Shown one piece after another: positions 1 through 10,715 of a stretch of DNA of 64,000 nt. The first letter of the stretch is position 1, and each line of letters begins with the position of its first letter. Position numbers and translations under genes: made by a program. The notes under the pieces were generated by a model that saw only the letters and a list, made by a program, of their open reading frames with translations, did not search any database and had not been told where the DNA came from. Source of the stretch: Humulus lupulus. Taxonomy: Eukaryota > Streptophyta > Magnoliopsida > Rosales > Cannabaceae. The stretch covers positions 55,660,866 through 55,724,865 of the forward strand of contig NC_084800.1 of the NCBI RefSeq assembly GCF_963169125.1, in the 5' to 3' direction.

Positions 1-109
1 AGGAAACCCAGACAGGGAGAAAAATAAGGCCGGTGGAAAGACCCAAGAAAAGACCACCCCCATCGCAAAGGCTGGGACCCGTTCTCGGCCGCTCCCTAGG
101 AAAGAGAAG

Positions 110-2675
110 GTGCGCCCCGTCCCAGGACGAGGTCACCCAATCGATCCGCAGGGGACGCGGCCGCGGAACGTACAGCCCCGGCATGCCCCAGGGCGAGACG
201 GGCGGGAAAGATCTTTGCACCCAAGTGCCTCGGTTAACAAGAACCGTCTGGAGCGGCCTCGCAGGGAGGAGCATCATGCCCTTAGTTCAGGGGACGATAT
301 GTCCCGGATAGACTTACGCGACGGACTGAACGCTCGGAAAGAGCGGGCCTGCAAGGAAAAGATCCTCCCCCGAGGTGGCGACCTCAGACACAACATCAAC
401 GACAGGAGGAACGAAAGAATCCCCCTAGAAGATGGCACGGCCAGGCAGCTCATGGAGCAGATGGCCACTTTGAAAAAGGTCACGGATCGTCTGGTCCGCA
501 AGCAAGAAGGCGCGGACACCAACTCTGATGAAGAGGATAAAGAGCCATGCACAAGGCACATCCTGGACGCCATACTCCCCAAGGGGTTCAATATGCCAAG
601 CCTCACTGCCTATACTGGAAACACCGACCCCATGGACCATCTGTCCCAATACAACCGGCTCATGACAATGGCCCATGTCAGTGACAATGGCAAGTGCCTC
701 TGTTTCTCGATCACTTTGGGCGGTCCCGCCGAAGAGTGGTGGAAGAGACTTAAGCCGGGATCCATCCAATCCTGGTCCAGGCTGCAATCGGCGTTTCAAA
801 AATAGTTCGTGGCCGCCATGAGGATGGATATGCAGATCAGCGCCCTCACAAATATCAAGCAACTCCCCACGGAGACACTGACGGCCTACATCCAGCGCTT
901 CACTGAAGAAGCCTCCAAGACGAAAGTGGACAACGGACAGCGTTTGGTGGCACTGCAGTCCGGAATCCGGGCCAGGTCCCCCCTTTGGGATGACATGCAG
1001 CGTAGCAAGGCTGTTACCCTGGAAGAGTTCATCAGGAGGGCCCAAGGATTCATCAACTGGGAGGAAGCTCAGATCCAGGCTTTCGGGTGGCCTCCAGCTT
1101 CGCATCCCGTCCCCCAGGCGTTCTCAGGATATGGGGGATAGTTCCTGACGCAGTCCTGTACCACGCCCCCCATTGCCCTGAGACCGGCCGTCGCGCCCAA
1201 GGTTAGCTACACTCCTACGGTGTATGGCCCTGCCACTTCAGGGTATGCCCCGACCCAATCCACCCACTTCTCCGGTTATGGCGTCGCACCGGCAGGACAC
1301 AGCATTGCCCATGTCGGGGCCCAGCAGTCACAGGAAGGAGTGACTAAGGCGAGCGTGAACCTCTCCCGGGGGAAGCGATCTGGCAGAGGCCAGAACTGGC
1401 CCGAGCCGGTCAAGAAGGGAAAGAGGGGCTACGAGCCCCAATATTCAGAATACACCAATCTGGTGGACACCAGGGAGAACATCTACCTGGCCACAGAAAG
1501 GGCGGTTCACTACCGAAAACCTAGCCCCATGTTCAAAGGGGGAAGGAATCTGAGGGACACCAGCAAAAGGTGCGCCTATCACAAGGATGTGGGCCACACC
1601 ACCGATGAATGCCGGCAGCTCAAGGATGAGATCGAAAATCTCATCAAGCTGGGGCACCTCCACCAATGGGTTAGGATGCCCGTGGGAGTCCCGGGCCTGT
1701 CAGCAAGCCCCGGATAACCCACGGTCCCGGGAACGCCCCGGGCATACCCACCTTTAGAAGGGTATGCACAAGGACCCCCGGCGCAGGCCCCTCAGGGGGT
1801 CCCCGTCGCGCAGGTTCCCAGCCCCGGAATGCCTTACCCCTCCAGGGCGACACCCCCTCGAGTTAACGGACATGTGGCCACCATCTCGGGCGGACCTCAC
1901 CTGGGAGGACCATCCAGGAATGACCAAAAGCGCTACCTAAGAGAGCTAGACCACGATCAGGAGGTGTGCGTCCTTGTCCAGACCCCGGTTCAGCGCCCTA
2001 AGTTGGTAAACCTCCCCATCACCTTCACAGAGGACGACGCTCGCAATGTCCACTTTCCGCACCACAACCCGCTGGTCATAGATGCTCAAATCGCCAACAA
2101 GTTGGTGTCTCGCGTGTTGGTGGACGACGGGAGCTCCGTCAACCTGTTGTTCAAGCCCGCTTTCACCACCATTGGCTTGACTGAAGCGGATCTGGCATTG
2201 TGCCCGACCCAGATTTACGGCTTCAACGGAGATGCACTTCTCCCCATGGGAAAGATCCAGCTGCCGGTTACTCTGGGGAGTGAATTACAGCACTCGTTCA
2301 AGTTCTGCACCTTTGTAGTGGTGGATTGCCCCACCGCTTACAACGTCATTTTTGGCCGGCCCGCATTGGTCGAGTTCGGAGCCATCACCTCCATCCGTCA
2401 TCTTTGCATGAAGTTCCCATACGACAGAGGAGGGGTAGGAACTGTCCGGGGAGACCAGAAAAGTGCCTGGAAGTGCTACCATGTGTCGGCCCGGCCCATA
2501 TACATGATCCGGGAAGAACCCGTTGAGGACTTCGTCGAACCGATTCCCCTCCTGCCTGCTGAGAGGGTGGTCCAGGAAGAAGATGACCTGGACCCGCGGA
2601 TAGGGGATGACCGCATCCTGGAACCAATGGACGAGATAGAAGAGGTGTGCATCAGCGACACCGATCCGACCAGGG
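110..2675 (+). pseudogene. Tat-type gag and aspartic protease remnant
   Basis: Open segments at 110-805, 809-1141, 1220-1717 and 1829-2675 read one after another as a retrotransposon gag followed by protease. The gag core includes TDPMDHLSQYN and GGPAEEWWKRL, typical of the plant Retrotrans_gag domain that builds the particle shell. A zinc-knuckle-like stretch (CAYHKDVGHTTDEC, near 1572-1613) follows. The protease has the active-site motif LVDDGSSVNLL near 2116-2148 and the flap-side motif YNVIFGRPAL near 2338-2367, the DxGSS form common in Tat elements. Stops at about 803 (TAG) and 1139 (TAG) break the frame, and the reading is lost abruptly near 2675 where the next element begins. The start is probably upstream of the window. 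Confidence 0.8.
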
Positions 2676-2680
2676 TAAGA

Positions 2681-5208
2681 CGATATTCTCTAAGATCGAT
2701 CTTCGCTCTGGTTATCATCAGTTGAGGGTCAAGGAGGGAGATATACCAAAGACCGCATTTCGTACTAGGTATGGGCATTATGAGTTTCTAGTTATGTCAT
2801 TTGCATTGACTAATGCCCCTGCTGCTTTCATGGATATGATGAACAGAGTGTTCAAGGATTATCTAGACCAGTTTGTGATCGTCTTCATCGATGATATTCT
2901 AGTATATTCTCAGTCAGAGTCAGAGCATGAGCAGCATCTGAGGTTGGTTCTACAGAGATTGAGGGAACACAGACTGCTTGCAAAGTTTAAAAAGTGTGAA
3001 TTCTGGTTGTCTCAGGTGTCCTTTCTTGGGCATATTGTCAGTAAGGAGGGGATTAAAGTAGATCCAGCAAAGATTGAAGCGGTTGGAGATTGGCCAAGGC
3101 TGAAGAATGCTTCTGAGGTTAGAAGTTTTCTTGGGTTGGCAGGGTATTACAGGCGTTTCGTGGAAGGGTTCTCGAAGATTGCTATTTCGTTGACTGAGCT
3201 GACACGCAAGAGCCTGAAGTTTGTGTGGTCAGATAAATGTGAGAACAGCTTCCAGGAATTGAAGCAGAGGTTGATTACAACTCCGATTCTGAGTCTTCCG
3301 ACAGACCAGGAGAAGTTTGTGATTTACTGCGATGCTTCTCATCAGGGTTTGGGCTGTGTTTTGATGCAATCAGAGAGGGTTATAGCTTATGCTTCTCGTC
3401 AGCTGAAGGAGTACGAGAAGAGGTATCCTACTCATGACTTAGAGTTGGCAGCAGTGGTCTTTGCTTTAAGAAATGGAGGCATTATCTCTATGGAGAGAAG
3501 TGTGAGATTTATACAGACCACAAGAGCCTAAAGTACTTCTTCACCCAGAAGGACTTGAATATGAGGCAAAGGCGTTGGCTGGAATTAGTAAAAGATTATG
3601 ATTGTGAGATTTTGTATCACCCAGGGAAAGCCAACGTGGTAGCTGATGCTTTAAGTCGGAAGGGTCCGGAACAGATTCATGGTATTAGGCTGATAGCCAG
3701 AGAGTTAGCTGATGATATGACCAGAGCTGGTATAGAGTTGTTGGTGGGCCAGTTGGCCAACATTACGCTACAGTCTACGCTGTTAGAGAGAATCAAGGAG
3801 GGTCAGTTGAGTGACCCACAGCTGATCAAGATCAGAGAGGATGTCTTGGCTGGAGCATCCAGAGACTATACAGTGTCTGACTTGGGGTTGTTGAGATACA
3901 AGGGACGGATATGTGTTCCATTGGACACTGCATTGAGGCGAGAGATTCTGGATGAATCTCATACTACACCTTACTCTTTGCATCCAGGCACCACGAAGAT
4001 GTACCAGGATGTGAGATCATTATACTGGTGGCCGGGGATGAAGAGAGATGTAGTAGAGTACGTGGCTAAGTGCTTGACATGTCAACAGGTCAAGGCTAAG
4101 CATCAGAGGCCGGCAGGGTTATTGCAGCCTCTGGATATTCCAGAGTGGAAGTGGGAAGACATCACAATGGACTTTGTGGTGGGCTTACCCAGGACTGTTG
4201 GTCAGCATGATTCCATTTGGGTGATAGTTGGATCGCTACACCAAGTCAACTCACTTCTTGCCGGTGAGGACTACTTATACTGTTGATTAGTATGCAGATC
4301 TCTATGTGAGAGAGATCGTGCGCCTCCATGGAGCTCCTAAGTCGATCGTGTCGGATCGGGACCCTACATTTACTTCCAAGTTCTGGAAGAGTTTACAGCA
4401 GGCCATGGGTACACGACTGAAGTTCAGTACAGCTTATCATCCTCAGATAGATGGGCAATCTGAGAGGATGATCCAGATATTGGAGGACATGCTGCGGGCA
4501 TGTGTGCTGGACTTTGGTGGATCATGGAGTAAGTATCTGCCTTTGATAGAGTTCTCTTATAATAACAGTTATCAATCTACCATTGGAGTTGCACCTTATG
4601 AGATGTTGTATGGTAGGAGGTGTAGATCTCCCATTCATTGGGATGAGACAGGTGAAAGGAGATACTTAGGTCCTGAGGCAGTTCAGAGGACCAATGAGGC
4701 TATTGATAAGATTAGAACTCGGATGCTTACTTCTCAAAGTAGACAGAAGAGCTATGCAGATCCCAAACGCAGGAACGTGGAGTTCCAGGTAGGAGACTAT
4801 GTCTTCCTTAGAGTCTCGCCATGGAAAGAGGTGAGAAGGTTTGGGAAGAAAGGCAAGCTGAGTCCTAGGTTTGTAGGCCCATTTGAGATCCTGGAAAGGA
4901 TTGGTCAGGTGGTTTACAGGCTAGCTTTGCCTCCGGTGTTGTCGGCCGTGCATAATGTGTTCCATGTATCCGCTCTTCGGAGGTTTGTATCTGATGAAAG
5001 TCATGTTTTGAGTTATGAAGATTTGGAGCTTGAGCCAGATCTCTCCTTTAAGGAGCAACCTATTCAGATACTTGACCGGAAAGATAAAGTCCTCAGGAAC
5101 AAGACAGTACCTTTGGTTAAGGTGTTATGGAGGAACAACAAGGTCGAGGAGGCGACCTGGGAGCTGGAGTCAGATATGCGGAATCAGTATCCCGAGCTGT
5201 TCAGGTAA
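2681..5208 (+). pseudogene. Chromovirus pol fragment: RT, RNase H, integrase, chromodomain
   Basis: The RT part shows [26 protein letters not shown] and the catalytic FIDDILVYS (about 2885-2911). RNase H follows with [16 protein letters not shown] and ELAAVVFAL. Integrase has the HHCC finger ending [14 protein letters not shown] and the three catalytic acids in [16 protein letters not shown] and DGQSERM. The C-terminus, [19 protein letters not shown], is a chromodomain of the Tekay/Del kind, thought to guide insertion to heterochromatin. Breaks: a frame change near 3465-3475 in RNase H, another near 4228-4240 in integrase, and a TAG at about 4285-4289. The last segment (4306-5208, 300 codons) is open to its natural stop. 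Reading frames before 2681 belong to the outer element. Confidence 0.85.
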
Positions 5209-5230
5209 ATTTCGAGGACGAAATTTCTGT

Positions 5231-5244
5231 AAGGAGGGGATAGT
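5231..5244 (+). other. Polypurine tract of the inner gypsy element
   Basis: The purine run AAGGAGGGGA ends four bases before the 3' LTR start (TGTAATGCC at 5245). It sits 22 bases after the pol stop and is the expected primer site for plus-strand DNA synthesis. Confidence 0.7.
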
Positions 5245-7602
5245 TGTAATGCCCCGGATTCCTTAATATGGCTTAATGGCTGGATTAGTAGGTCGGGAAG
5301 GCCATAACTGTTTAATTATGCTATTAAATGTGTTTATGCATGTTTATGAGAATTATATTATAATATGATGTTAAATGCGTGCATGTGAGTCCACATTCGT
5401 TTACAGGGGTGTTTTGGTAATTTGGCCCGTTGAGGGTATAATTGTATACTTTTTTGCATGTCAATGATATATTGTGAGACCACATTATAATGTGGATTAG
5501 TTTGAGTATTTCGGCATGAGACGATCTCTAAATATGATATATCGGTTTGGTCATAACAGGTTTGAGCTCGGGGCTTGGGGTGAGTCTCGGGGTGATTTTA
5601 ATGATTAGAGCGTTACTGGGGATTTTAGGGTAACGGGATATGAAATATTGGTGTTTGAGAATATTGAGATTAGCGGGAATTGGGAAGCGTTAATTATGAT
5701 TAACGGGATAAGTGGAAAGTACCAATTTTACCCTTGAAATGGCTTTAGGGGCTTTAAATGACTTAAGGGTATTTTAGTCATTTGGAAGGGTTTATATTAT
5801 CCTTTAGTTGGCTGTGGAAGGTTATAGATTAAAACAGAACAAAAAAAACAGAGTTGTCTTCTTCCTTCCCGTACATCACTTCCCTTCATTCTTCCTTTGG
5901 TATTTTTGAGCTCTAGGTGGGGTTTCAAGCTAGGAAATTCAAGGGCTAGGTTGGTGGACTTGGTTCAGCCATTGAAGAAGGTTCAAATCTGATTTTGAGG
6001 TGAGTTCTAGTCATTGAATTCAGGTTGTGCTCTGTTTTTTCCCTTTAGTTATTCAGCTTTTGATTCTTGTTGGAAGATTGGATTTGAAGAGGTTTTAATT
6101 GATGTTTAGGTTGGGTTTTGATGAGGGGAAGTTGTGGGTGTTGTTTAGAGGTTAAATTGAGTGTTTGGAGGAGGTTTTGGGTTGGTTTGAAGGGCTGGTT
6201 TCAGAGGAAAAACGCAGGGGAGGTTTGCTGGTGCGTTGCTGGTTTTTGGCTGAAATGGGTATTGAGCCGCGGCATGGCATAGGTGAGCCGCGGCCCAAGG
6301 TGCCTGTCAGGGTTAGGCCGCCTCTGTTTGGAGGCACACCATGGTGCAGCAGGGGAGGGCCGCGGCCCTTAAGGAAATTTTGGCCAGAATCATGTTTTTA
6401 GCTTGGGGATTCAAACCTTAGGCCTCGGGGTTGAACCTAGTACCCGGTTGAGTAGTGTTTGGTGTCCCGGAGGCTAGATTTTGGTTTGGGAACCCTCTGT
6501 TATCATTTTTGTTGATGAATCCTATATTTTGGTTATGACCAGGTGACCATCAAGGAATTTAAAGGTTGATCGTTCTCAGGGGTCGTTCATATAATAATTC
6601 TCACTCGAACCAGAGGTAAGAAAACAGTGTATGGATACAATTGCACCCTGTATATGTATATGACATGCATGGTTTGTTATTGAAGCATGTTGGTTGATGT
6701 ATGTGGACATGGATTGCATATTAAATGCTAGTGAATGTTGATTACTTGTCTATTGTACTGACTAGTCAGGGACCGACCCTAAAGTCGATGAACATGCATT
6801 GAATGGCTCTATGGTATTAATGCTGGACCGACCCTAAGGTCGAAGAACTTATAAGCACTTGCATGGTCTAAGACCAGATGTTCATAGCCAAGGTATATGA
6901 CCCCGGTGACCGTTTGTCACATGGCTAGGGGACGTTGTCCATAGTTACGACTCTAGAGTCGGGAGGAAGGTTATGTTGGTGACCAATCACCATGCACCTA
7001 TCCTGGTTAAACTTATGAAAGAATTACCTATCAGTTAAGTCCTGGTGACCCTATCGTCACATGGCTAGAGGGAGTTGTACCCATTATTGTGACTTTTGGC
7101 TATTGTCACCTATCTGCTTGATCTGTTGGTCCTGAATGGTTATTATGATCGTTGTTGATATTATGTCATGCTTTATTGTGTTTTCTTGCTGGGCCTTGGC
7201 TCATGGGTGCTATGTGGTGCAGGTAAAGGGAAAGAGAAGCTCACCCAACCCTGAGTGGAGAGCTTGGGTGATGTTGTGTATATATTGGGCCACTTGACCG
7301 CCACGGTCACGGAGTTCTCAGAGGGACTAGGGGTTTACCCTATTTTTGCCGCTTAGGTCGGCGGGGATTGTAAATTTGCTACAGTAGCGACCCTTTTGTA
7401 TTATGAACAGCTTGTAAATATTTTGAAAGGCTCATGAGCAGTTTATTTACTTAATGAAATGTATCATTTCCTTTTTACTGGTTTTTCACCTTAACATAAT
7501 AATAACACTTAGATCACGTTTTTAACCAAAGGACTCGGGTAGCGAGTCAAATTTCCGGTTCACTGTTCACCGTAACTGTTCTGGGGTAGCCAGGGCGTTA
7601 CA
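5245..7602 (+). repeat. 3' LTR of the inner chromovirus (LTR family X, full length 2358 bp)
   Basis: It runs from TGTAATGCCCCGG to AGGGCGTTACA, bounded on the left by a polypurine tract. The solo copy at 39873-42231 is collinear over its whole length and 2359 bp long, which fixes both ends independently. Minus-strand copies lie at 15729-23271 (interrupted) and 33875-36069. The LTR carries no credible coding sequence; short frames inside it are incidental. It ties the solo LTRs elsewhere in the window to a Tekay-like chromovirus. Confidence 0.9.
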
Positions 7603-8754
7603 CAAGTCCACCGATATGTCATGATGGACGGAAAGCTCTACCGCCGGGGTTTGTCCATGCCTTACCTCAGGTGTGTATCCGGAACTGAACTAAGCGCCAT
7701 CATGCACGAAGTGCACGAAGGTTTTTGCGGAGATCACACCGCCGGGCCCAGCCTGTCCAAGAAGATCTTGCGCTAAGGATACTTCTGGCCAACCATGAAG
7801 AAAGACTGTATTGACTACGTCCGCAAGTGCAAACAGTGCCAGAGGTACGCAAAGGTCCCGCGGGCCCCCCCGACAGAAATAACCTTAATGACTAGCCCCT
7901 AGCCCTTCGCAGTATGGGGGATCGATCTCGTCGGATCCCTCCCAACCGGGAAGGGAGGGGTGAAGTATGCCATCGTGGCCGTGGACTATTACACGAAGTG
8001 GGTTGAGGCGGAGCCCATGAATACAATCACTTCCAAAAAGGCCTTAGATTTCGTCATCAATAACATAGTGTGTCGGTACGACCTCCCCCACAAAATCGTG
8101 TCCGACAACGAGAAGCAGTTCGACAGCACCCACTTCACGGAATTTTGTGAAAGGCATGGTATCGTCAAGAGCTTCTCCGCGGTTGCCAGGCCCCAGGAAA
8201 ACGGGTAGGCAGAAGCTGTGAACAAAATCCTGAAGGGGACGCTGAAGAAGAAACTCCAGGCCTGTAAGAGCAAATGGCCCAAGAAACTGCCCCGCGTACT
8301 GTGGGCTTACCGAACGACCGAGAGGACGTCAACCGGACACACCCCCTACTCTATGGTCTATGAATTTGAAGCCGTCATCCCGATCGAAACGACCGTCCCA
8401 TCCCACCGACGAGACACGTATGACCCCGCCTAGAACCACGCCTTACTCCAAGAATCACTAGATCTCATCGAAGAGATCCGGGAAGAGTCGCAGGTGCAGC
8501 TGAAGATGTACCAAGGCAAGATCGCGCGGCACTTCAACTCCAAAGTCAAAAGCCGTAAGTTTGGAACCGGCAACTTGGTCTTGCAAAGAGTCTTCCCCGC
8601 TACTCAAGATCTGGGAGTGGGGGTTCTGGGCCCAAATTGGGAAGGGCCGTACGAGATCCAGCACAAGGTGTGCCCCGGGACATACCGCTTAAAGTGGCTC
8701 GATGGCTCGGAAGTCCCGCGAGCCTGGAATGCGGAGCATCTCCGTAAATACTAG
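7603..8754 (+). pseudogene. Tat-type integrase remnant (continuation of outer element pol)
   Basis: Reading resumes in outer-element style with MDGKLYRRGLSMPYLRCV, then the zinc-binding stretch ending CIDYVRKCKQCQR, then the catalytic core: WGIDLVGSLPTGKGG (first D), IVSDNEKQFDSTHF (second D) and RPQENG (third, E). The C-terminal part reads through to a stop at 8752-8754 after GTYRLKWLDGSEVPRAWNAE. In-frame stops at about 7774, 7901, 8206 and 8431 make it dead. Segments 7960-8208, 8218-8433 and 8494-8754 are open. The upstream partner (gag/protease) is at 110-2675; everything between is the nested element. Confidence 0.85.
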
Positions 8755-8984
8755 GAAGACCGCGTTTCAATTTAATATTTTTGTTGTAAACAATGTACGC
8801 CTCAGGGCGACCCCTTTTTCAAACAATGAAAATGGAGTGTGCAAAACGTCATAAAGGAATATTGTAAAACAATGGTAATCTTTCTCAAGTGACCCCAGAC
8901 CAGTCTCTGCCCACTTGCGGGGGGTATACCGGGTGTAAGCCATTACCCAGCGGGGTGCAAGCTCAGGCTAGCCCCGGTTCATAA
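8755..8984 (+). other. Spacer between Tat integrase and tandem array
   Basis: Noncoding stretch after the pol stop. It contains GGGGGGTATACC-like and GTAAGCC segments but no recognisable gene. By position it is the start of the long 3' untranslated region of the Tat element. Confidence 0.5.
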
Positions 8985-10385
8985 GAGGACCAAGCCCAAG
9001 GTCGGTCCCACCCCGGACGAACGATGTCCGGGGGTATAATATAAATAGGACCGAGCCCAAGGTCGGTCCCACACCGGACAAACGATGCCCGGGGTTATAA
9101 AATAAAGAGGACCGAGCTCAAGGCTTGTCCCGCCCCGGACGAGCGTTGTCCGGGGATAAAAATATAAAGAGGACCGAGCCCAAGGCCGGTCCCACCCCGG
9201 ACGAACGATGTTCGGGGGTATAATATAAATAGGACCGAGCCCAAGGCCGGTCCCACCCCGGACGAACGATGTCCGGGGGTATAAATATAAAGTGGACCGA
9301 GCCCAAGGTCGGTCCCACACCGGACGAACGATGTCCAGGGGTATAATATAAATAGGACCGAGCCCAAGGCCGGTCCCACCCCGGACGAACAATGCCCGGG
9401 GGTATAAAATAAAGAGGACCGAGCCCAAGGTCGGTCCCACCCCGGACGAACGATGTCCGGGGGTATAAATATAAAGAAGACCGAGCCCAAGGCTGGTCCT
9501 ACCCCGGACAAACGATGTCCGAGGGTATAACTTAAGAGGACCGAGCCCAAGGCCGGTCCCACCCCAGACGAACGATGTCCGGGGGTATAACTAAAGAGGA
9601 TCGAGCCCAAGGCCGGTCCCACCCCGGATGAACGATGTCCGGGGGTATAACTAAAGAGGACCGATCCCAAGGCCGGTCCCACCCCGGACGAACAATGTCC
9701 GGGGGTATAACTTAAGAGGACCGAGCCCAAGGCCGGTCCCATCCCGGACGAACAATGTCCGGGGGTGTAAAGTTAAGAGGACCGAGCCCAAGGCTGGTCC
9801 CACCCCGGACGAACGATGCCCGGGGGTATAAAATAAAGATGACCGAGCTCAAGGCCTATCCCGCCCCGGACGAGCGTTGTTCGGGGATAAAAATATAAAG
9901 AGGACCGAGCCCAAGGCCGGTCCCACCCCGGACGAACGATGTCCGGGGGTATAAATATAAAGAGGACCGAGCCCAAGGCCGGTCCCACCCCGGACGAACA
10001 ATGTCCGGGGGTATAAATATAAAGAGGACCGAGCCCAAGGCCGGTCCCACCCCGGACGAACGATGTCTGGGGGTATAATATAAATAGGACCGAGCCCAAG
10101 GCCGGTCCCACCCCGGACAAACGATGTCTGGGGGTATAATATAAATAGGACCGAGCCCAAGCCCAGTCCCACCTCGAACGAACGATGTCCGAGGGTATAA
10201 AACAAAGAGGACCGAGCTCAAGGCCAGTCCCGCCCTAGACGAACGATGTCCGGGGGTAAAAATATATAGAGGACCGAGCCCAAGGCCAGTCCCACCCCGG
10301 ACAAACGGTGTCCGGGGGTGTAAAAATAGAGAGGACTGAGCCCAAGGCTCGTCCCGTTCCGGACAATTAATATCCGGGAGGTAGA
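8985..10385 (+). repeat. Tandem array, about 23 units of 60-62 bp
   Basis: Each unit starts near AGGACCGAGCCCAAGG and continues through CGGTCCCACCCCGGAC and a TAAATATAAAG-type tail. I count about 23 unit starts, from 8989 to about 10332. Units are mostly 85-100% alike by eye. Each holds two short inverted repeats: GGACCG...CGGTCC and CCCCGGAC-N7-GTCCGGGG. Minus-strand frames across it translate to a repeating GPALGSVLF-type peptide; these are a by-product of the repeat and not genes. Tandem arrays between pol and the 3' LTR are a known habit of Tat elements and a known source of satellite DNA. Confidence 0.95.
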
Positions 10386-10715
10386 AGCATCCGGTTTGCC
10401 CCAGGGCAAAGCCATGGCCTAAAGCTGATAAAAGGAGAACAAAGTTCCAAGTTAAACTAAGCCCCAATGTCCCTGGCCTTGGTGCCAGGATTAAAAACTC
10501 GGTGAGTTAAGTCGTTGGGTCTAGTCTAGGCAGTTGGAACCGGAACTAAACCCTCGCAATCAATTAACCGCGGCAACAAAATGAAACTTCTACTCGAAAT
10601 AACGAAAGGAAGCCTATATAAAAACCAGAGAAGGTAGCAGTGTTTCCAACTTAATTACAAGCCAAAAGTACTAATAAAAAATAAAAAGAAAAAGGGACAA
10701 GGCCGGGATTCGGGC
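10386..10715. other. Spacer between tandem array and antisense gene
   Basis: No gene seen. Relative to the minus-strand gene that ends at 10716, this is the 3' flank; an A-rich stretch at 10670-10695 could hold its polyadenylation region. Confidence 0.4.

Larger units (their letters stand above)
2676..7602 (+). mobile_element. 5'-truncated Tekay-like chromovirus nested in the Tat element
   Basis: A second Ty3/gypsy element starts abruptly inside RT (about 2676-2685) and runs through RNase H, integrase, chromodomain, polypurine tract and a complete 3' LTR ending at 7602. It has no 5' LTR, gag, protease or RT start. Its composition is less GC-rich than the flanks. The outer element resumes at 7603 in the integrase zinc-finger region. 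The simplest reading is an insertion into the outer pol followed by one deletion removing the outer RT/RNase H and the inner 5' half. A template-switch chimera is an alternative. The target duplication cannot be tested because the 5' LTR is gone. Confidence 0.8.

Noticed and set aside
425..1105. 226-codon minus-strand frame across the gag region
   Set aside because: Shadow of the GC-rich gag on the other strand; no recognisable motif, while the plus strand shows clear gag residues.
8979..10467. Several minus-strand frames of 60-215 codons with a repeating GPALGSVLF-type peptide
   Set aside because: They are translations of the 61-bp tandem array. The unit length varies between 60 and 62 bases, so the frame shifts from unit to unit and no protein is conserved.
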